NCBI GenBank assembly: GCA_937973585.1
Contig: CALJKN010000052.1
Coordinates: 1-9,623 of the forward strand
Reading direction: 5' to 3'
DNA: 9,623 nt
DNA from: an uncultured Helicobacteraceae bacterium
GTDB taxonomy: Bacteria > Campylobacterota > Campylobacteria > Campylobacterales > UBA6016
Position 1 is the first letter of the stretch, and each line of letters opens with the position of its first letter. The position numbers and the translations under genes were made by a program. The notes under the pieces are model-generated. The model worked only from the letters and a program-made list of their open reading frames with translations. It ran no database searches and was not told the origin of the DNA. Shown piece after piece: positions 6,202 through 9,623 of the stretch.

Positions 6202-6224
6202 AAAGCCCGAATAAACGGGCTTTT
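6202..6224 (+). terminator. intrinsic terminator or attenuator between rpsT and prfA
   Basis: AAAGCCCG (6202-6209) pairs with CGGGCTTT (6216-6223) around a 6-base loop AATAAA and runs into TTTT. It is a GC-capped stem with a short U tract 47 bases after the rpsT stop. As prfA begins only 29 bases later with no clear promoter between, it probably lets some transcripts through and lowers prfA relative to rpsT. Confidence 0.75.
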
Positions 6225-6252
6225 ACCTAATCCGAATTTTGGAAAAATAAAT

Positions 6253-7323
6253 ATGCTACAAAATAAACTTCAACCATTCATCGACAGATACGACGAGATA
6301 TCGGATTTGCTTGTCACCGAAGAGGTGCTATCTGACATAAAAAAAATGACTGCACTTTCAAAAGAGCAATCTTCTCTTTCTGAGATTGTGGAGTCGGCCA
6401 GAGAGTATATTAAGCTAACTGGTGACATCGAAGACAATAAAGCGCTAATGGACGATCCGGAGTTGGGTGAGCTGGCAAAAGCCGAGCTAAAAGAGCTTGA
6501 AGAGAGAAAGCCGGAGTTGGAGGAGCGGATAAAACTGCTACTTGTTCCAAAAGATCCGAATGACGAGAGAAATACATATCTGGAGATTAGAGCCGGAACG
6601 GGCGGTGACGAAGCGGCACTTTTTGCCGCCGATATATGTAAATCGTATATGAGATATGCCGAACTAAAGGGATGGAAAGTAGAAATTGTCTCAATGGCAG
6701 AGAGCGATTTGGGCGGTTATAGAGATATTACTCTGCTTGTAAAAGGGGAGAAGGTCTACTCAAAACTCAAATACGAAGGCGGTGTTCACAGGGTTCAAAG
6801 GGTTCCGGCTACGGAGGCACAGGGCAGACTTCATACCTCTGCCATTACGGTTGCCGTTATTCCTGAGGTTGACGATGTTGAGATTGAGCTAAAAGACAAC
6901 GAGCTTAGAATTGACGTATACCGCTCCGGTGGGCACGGCGGACAGTCGGTAAATACTACCGATTCGGCGGTTAGGGTGACCCATATCCCGACAGGTCTTT
7001 CTGTTGCTATTCAAGATGAAAAGTCGCAACATAAAAACAAAGATAAAGCGATAAAAATCCTAAAATCAAGACTTTTTGAAATGAAGATGGAAGAGCAACT
7101 TGCAGCTACGGGTGAAGCCAGAAAATCTCAGGTCGGAAGCGGCGACAGAAGTGAGAGGATTAGAACTTACAACTACCCACAAAATAGAATTACCGATCAC
7201 CGTATCGGTCTTACCGTATATAGACTAGATGCTATTATGCAGGGCGGGCTTTTTGATGAGGTAATTGAGCCTTGTAATCTATATTTTCAGGCCGAAAAAC
7301 TAAAAGAGGCGGAGGCTTTTTAG
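6253..7323 (+). CDS. prfA: peptide chain release factor 1
   Basis: A 356-residue class I release factor that recognises UAA and UAG in the ribosomal A site and triggers peptide release. The codon-recognition tripeptide is P185-A186-T187 in [14 protein letters not shown], which marks RF1 rather than RF2 (SPF). The catalytic loop [17 protein letters not shown] carries G229-G230-Q231, and the glutamine is the expected PrmC methylation site. Domain 1 is the helical, acidic N-terminal region (about 1-100), followed by [16 protein letters not shown] (about 110-125). A GGAAAA ribosome site lies about 8 bases before the ATG. It probably forms a unit with rpsT across a partial terminator. Length and motifs are standard. 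Confidence 0.99.
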   Translation: MLQNKLQPFIDRYDEISDLLVTEEVLSDIKKMTALSKEQSSLSEIVESAREYIKLTGDIEDNKALMDDPELGELAKAELKELEERKPELEERIKLLLVPKDPNDERNTYLEIRAGTGGDEAALFAADICKSYMRYAELKGWKVEIVSMAESDLGGYRDITLLVKGEKVYSKLKYEGGVHRVQRVPATEAQGRLHTSAITVAVIPEVDDVEIELKDNELRIDVYRSGGHGGQSVNTTDSAVRVTHIPTGLSVAIQDEKSQHKNKDKAIKILKSRLFEMKMEEQLAATGEARKSQVGSGDRSERIRTYNYPQNRITDHRIGLTVYRLDAIMQGGLFDEVIEPCNLYFQAEKLKEAEAF

Positions 7324-7334
7324 CTAAAACACTT

Positions 7335-7363
7335 CCAATCTTGAAACAAGGCTTCAAGATTGG
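7335..7363. terminator. perfect 11-bp hairpin between convergent prfA and the Bax-like gene
   Basis: CCAATCTTGAA (7335-7345) pairs without mismatch to TTCAAGATTGG (7353-7363) around a 7-base loop. It fills most of the 48-base gap between two convergent genes. There is no U-run on the plus side; on the minus side GTTTTAG follows a few bases out. It most likely ends transcription from both sides or protects mRNA 3' ends. Confidence 0.55.
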
Positions 7364-7371
7364 GATAAAGG

Positions 7372-8133
7372 TTAGTAAAGAAAGCCCACTTTCGCATTGG
7401 CTCCCGCAAGGATACTTTTTGCTCCGTCGTAGGCGCTAAAGTATGTTTTTATTAGCGTTGTTAGAGAGGCGGTATACCCTTTTACCTCGGAGTAGTTGAC
7501 TAGCGTTTTTGCCGCTTTTAGCCCCGTAAACTCCAGATTTTTAGACCTCGTATCTGCCCTCTTTTTTCTAAACTCCAGATATGCCTCATGTGAATTTAGG
7601 TTTGTCATATAGGATTTGACTGATTGTGCGATGCTGTCAAAAGAGGCATATCTAGTCGAGTCGGCGGCTTTGTAGTATCTGTTTGAGCCGTAAACTTTTT
7701 GCCCGAACAGGTTATTTGAGGCTTTTGATACTTTGCTAGTTCCCCAACCGCTCTCTAGTGCAGCCTGAGAGAGGACAAGTGATGCCGGAATCGTATCTAT
7801 TTTGTCAAAATACTCTTTTTTGTCAAAAGGATTCGATACTTTGTAAGTTTTGGCTATCTGTATCAAAGATTCGTAATCTACGGCAGAAATTTTGGAATCG
7901 GCTTTGTAATCCGGATATTTGGCAAAAAATGTATCTACAAAAGTTCTATCTCTTAAAATTTTTTGGTTTTGCTCTGTTATAACCGGTAAAAGTAGCTTGA
8001 TAAACCCCTGTTGTCTATCATTACTCTCTTCTAGTTGCTTATTCCAACCGCTCTCTTTTTTGGGTTCGGTTATATTAGTAGCAAATGTGGCAAACACTAG
8101 CGATAGGTATACCGTCAAAAATCTAGGTAACAT
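7372..8133 (-). CDS. Bax-like exported glucosaminidase (GH73 family)
   Basis: A 253-residue protein. Residues 1 to about 19 look like a signal peptide (LPRFLTVYLSLVFATFA), so it should act in the periplasm. The catalytic domain begins near residue 110 with IPASLVLSQAALESGWGTS, where E127 fits the acid catalyst of GH73 N-acetylglucosaminidases. It continues with SNNLFGQ (139-145), RYASFDSIAQSVKSYMTNLN and AYLEFRKKRA, the pattern of Bax proteins. In the family these enzymes cut the glycan backbone of peptidoglycan. FlgJ-type hydrolases share the fold, but no rod-assembly domain or flagellar neighbour is present. The SD sequence AAGGAGGA (8139-8146) is almost perfect and 5 bases before the ATG, suggesting efficient translation. 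It has its own extended -10 after dapF. Substrate and physiological role are inferred. Confidence 0.88.
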   Translation of the reverse strand: MLPRFLTVYLSLVFATFATNITEPKKESGWNKQLEESNDRQQGFIKLLLPVITEQNQKILRDRTFVDTFFAKYPDYKADSKISAVDYESLIQIAKTYKVSNPFDKKEYFDKIDTIPASLVLSQAALESGWGTSKVSKASNNLFGQKVYGSNRYYKAADSTRYASFDSIAQSVKSYMTNLNSHEAYLEFRKKRADTRSKNLEFTGLKAAKTLVNYSEVKGYTASLTTLIKTYFSAYDGAKSILAGANAKVGFLY

Positions 8134-8172
8134 AACTCTCCTCCTTCATAAATTTATTCATTGGAAAGTGTT

Positions 8173-8181
8173 ATTTTAGCA
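8173..8181 (-). promoter_or_regulatory. extended -10 promoter of the Bax-like gene
   Basis: The minus strand reads TGCTAAAAT in the 61-base gap after dapF, about 40 bases before the ATG. No -35 is recognised. With this site the hydrolase could be expressed separately from coaE-dapF, though readthrough from dapF is also possible because no terminator is visible in the gap. Confidence 0.45.
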
Positions 8182-8194
8182 TAAACCGAAATTA

Positions 8195-8932
8195 TTAATT
8201 TAAGCATGCTCCAACCCTTTTGACGCCGCCCCTGAACCAGATTTGCTCTCCTAAAACCTTAATTGTGATTTTTTCACCGCTTTTTGGTCTCACGTCAAAC
8301 GTTTGTAAAACACCGTTTTGTTCGGCTATAGAGTATGCACAGGCAGACATTCCGCTACCGCATGCCAGAGTCTCACCCTCGACACCCCGCTCAAATGTCC
8401 TTACATAAATTACATCTTCTTGTAGTGAGAAAAAATTGACGTTTGCATTGTATTTCTCTCTCATTTTTGCCGCCAAAGAGTTGTCAAAAAAGCCGTGCTC
8501 CGTTTTTGCCACCAGATGTGGTACCCCCGTGTCTATGAGCACCCATGACAAACCGTCTTCGCCAAATTGTTCTTTTATGATTGACGGTTTTGTCATAGCG
8601 GTCTCTACGTCGCCGCAATCAAATATTTCGGTTGCTATTTCACCGGCTCCGGTCAAAAATCGTTGTGTTTTTGCCCCTAATCCGTTGTCGTAAGCATACA
8701 TAGCGCACGCTCTTGTGCCGTTGCCGCACATAGCGGCATAGCTTCCGTCGGAATTGTAAAAATCCCACTCATAATCTAGGGTAGGGTGGGGGATAAGTGC
8801 TATTAGGCCATCGGCACCAAATCCAAAGTGTCTATCGCAAACTTTTTTTGCAAGTTCACTTCTATCCTCTTTGGTAAATGCGTGAAAAATTAAAAAGTCG
8901 TTTCCGCTAGCGCAGTATTTTTGTAAAACCAT
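8195..8932 (-). CDS. dapF: diaminopimelate epimerase
   Basis: A 245-residue cytoplasmic enzyme that converts LL- to meso-diaminopimelate, used for peptidoglycan cross-links and as the lysine precursor. The two-lobed PLP-independent racemase motifs are present: KYCASGNDF (5-13), FGFGADGL (36-43), the first catalytic cysteine C69 in AAMCGNGTRA, and the second, C191, in GETLACGSGMSA. Length is slightly short compared with the 270-280 of many bacteria but normal for Campylobacterota. Its ATG lies 43 bases inside coaE in another frame, so the two are co-transcribed and probably translationally coupled. I recall the coaE-dapF pair in C. jejuni. Both catalytic cysteines are intact. Confidence 0.98.
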   Translation of the reverse strand: MVLQKYCASGNDFLIFHAFTKEDRSELAKKVCDRHFGFGADGLIALIPHPTLDYEWDFYNSDGSYAAMCGNGTRACAMYAYDNGLGAKTQRFLTGAGEIATEIFDCGDVETAMTKPSIIKEQFGEDGLSWVLIDTGVPHLVAKTEHGFFDNSLAAKMREKYNANVNFFSLQEDVIYVRTFERGVEGETLACGSGMSACAYSIAEQNGVLQTFDVRPKSGEKITIKVLGEQIWFRGGVKRVGACLN

Positions 8933-9516
8933 ATATCTACCTCTTCTAAAAATTTTTGTACGTTCTTTTTAAGATTGCCGATGTCTCCAGAGTTGTCAAT
9001 CTTAAAATCGGCCATTTTTACCTTTTGGTCTATAGGTATTTGAGAGGCTATTTTTTGTTTTGCGGTATCCGTGTCTGTTTTATCTCTGCCCATAACCCTC
9101 GAAAGCTGAATATCGGGCGGCACATAAACTACCGCTACAGGTCTAAGCTCTTTATATCCGTTGCTTTCAAAATAGAGTGGTATATCCACAAAAAATAGCT
9201 TTTTTTTTGCTTCCAGTTCTTTGATTTTCGTATAGATTTTCTCTCGGATTTTTGGATGGAGCATCTCCTCTAGCTTCTTTTTTGCATCTTTATCGGTAAA
9301 AATCAGATTGCCGAGCTTTTTTCGATTGAGTGTATCTCCGTCAAAATACTCTTCACCGAAAGCAGTTTTTAGGTCGCTCGCAGACTCTTCGGCGCATTTT
9401 TTTGATATTTTATCGGCATCTACGATCTCATATCCGAGGTTGTTTAAAATATTACAGAGTGTTGATTTTCCACACCCTACAGAGCCTGTGATTACTACGC
9501 AATTTTGAAATCTCAC
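8890..9516 (-). CDS. coaE: dephospho-CoA kinase
   Basis: A 208-residue P-loop kinase catalysing the last step of coenzyme A synthesis, ATP-dependent 3'-phosphorylation of dephospho-CoA, in the cytoplasm. The Walker A loop is GSVGCGKST (11-19), followed by IVDADKIS (31-38) for substrate binding, LHPKIR (86-91), VDIPLYFE (110-117), the lid-region RVMGRD (140-145) and ASQIPIDQK (about 167-175). The start is GTG; AAAGG lies about 7 bases upstream, the residues after it lead directly into the conserved strand, and no nearby in-frame ATG exists. The last 14 codons overlap dapF, so the CoaE tail (FYKNTALAETTF) is constrained by the DapF N-terminus. It heads the coaE-dapF unit. Confidence 0.97.
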   Translation of the reverse strand: MRFQNCVVITGSVGCGKSTLCNILNNLGYEIVDADKISKKCAEESASDLKTAFGEEYFDGDTLNRKKLGNLIFTDKDAKKKLEEMLHPKIREKIYTKIKELEAKKKLFFVDIPLYFESNGYKELRPVAVVYVPPDIQLSRVMGRDKTDTDTAKQKIASQIPIDQKVKMADFKIDNSGDIGNLKKNVQKFLEEVDIWFYKNTALAETTF

Positions 9517-9540
9517 GTATAGCCTTTAAAATATTTCCTT

Positions 9541-9549
9541 ATTATATCA
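9541..9549 (-). promoter_or_regulatory. extended -10 promoter of coaE-dapF
   Basis: The minus strand reads TGATATAAT ending 24 bases before the GTG start of coaE, so the leader would be only about 18 bases, just enough for the AAAGG ribosome site. No -35 is visible. The nonamer is identical to those before glmM and on the opposite strand 40 bases away. Confidence 0.65.
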
Positions 9550-9586
9550 AAACAGTGCAAACGGGGTGTCCGATTTAAACAAATAG

Positions 9587-9595
9587 TGATATAAT
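9587..9595 (+). promoter_or_regulatory. extended -10 promoter reading out of the window
   Basis: TGATATAAT on the plus strand, pointing right and divergent from coaE. Transcription would begin near 9602. No start codon with a ribosome site is seen in the remaining bases, so the gene it feeds lies beyond the window. In C. jejuni I recall purM divergent from coaE, which would fit, but nothing here proves it. Confidence 0.5.
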
Positions 9596-9623
9596 CGGCC
9601 TCTTGTCAAAACCCGTATTTATC

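Noticed and set aside
7758..8179. Two plus-strand frames of 74 and 86 residues opposite the Bax-like gene
   Set aside because: They lie antisense to a gene with clear catalytic motifs and a strong ribosome site, and match no recognisable family.
8220..8693. Plus-strand frames of 62 and 85 residues opposite dapF, and similar ones at 8956-9508 opposite coaE
   Set aside because: Shadows of genes with intact catalytic residues; no start signals.
1..9623. CRISPR array, IS element, prophage, toxin-antitoxin pair, defence or biosynthetic cluster
   Set aside because: No regularly spaced repeats, transposase or integrase motifs, or paired small regulators were seen. Nearly all the sequence is accounted for by recognised core genes and tRNAs.

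Overview
The window looks like chromosomal core DNA from a member of the Campylobacterota (Epsilonproteobacteria), most likely Campylobacter or a close relative. Three observations support this. The DNA is AT-rich, with A-rich leaders and many ATA and TTT/AAA codons. Most promoters have a strong TATAAT-type -10, often extended with TGn, and no -35. Two gene blocks also match orders I recall from this phylum: lspA-glmM beside rpsT-prfA as in Helicobacter pylori, and coaE-dapF as in Campylobacter jejuni. Genus and species cannot be fixed from the sequence alone.

Layout: (1) 1-625 (+): a small exported mono-haem c-type protein of the Tll0287-like/DUF3365 type, followed by a hairpin. (2) 624-1178 (+): a five-tRNA array, Asn(GTT)-Gly(GCC)-Leu(TAA)-Cys(GCA)-Ser(TGA), every tRNA with an encoded CCA, behind a perfect-consensus TTGACA-17-TATAAT promoter. 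(3) 1179-1341: a gene-free gap with short direct repeats just past tRNA-Ser. (4) 1342-1590 (+): an 82-residue two-helix membrane protein (DUF6868-like). (5) 5726 down to 1627 (-): glmM-lspA (overlapping by 17 bp), tRNA-Val(GAC) with its own extended -10, then tex with a TTG start. (6) 5885-7323 (+): rpsT, a terminator, then prfA, divergent from glmM. (7) 9516 down to 7372 (-): coaE-dapF (overlapping by 43 bp), then a Bax/GH73-type glucosaminidase with its own promoter. (8) 9517-9623: a divergent promoter region; the gene it feeds to the right lies outside the window.

Functionally this is mainly housekeeping. glmM (peptidoglycan and LPS amino-sugar precursor), dapF (meso-diaminopimelate for peptidoglycan and lysine) and the Bax-like hydrolase all concern the cell wall. 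lspA matures lipoproteins and coaE completes CoA. rpsT, prfA and the six tRNAs serve translation, and tex is an RNA-binding factor linked to transcription. I found no phage, IS element, CRISPR array, toxin-antitoxin pair, defence system or clearly new system. The items most worth a second look are the promoter contrast between the tRNA array and the other genes, the possible integration scar after tRNA-Ser, two short coding-like remnants, the out-of-frame overlap of coaE with dapF, and the stand-alone haem protein.
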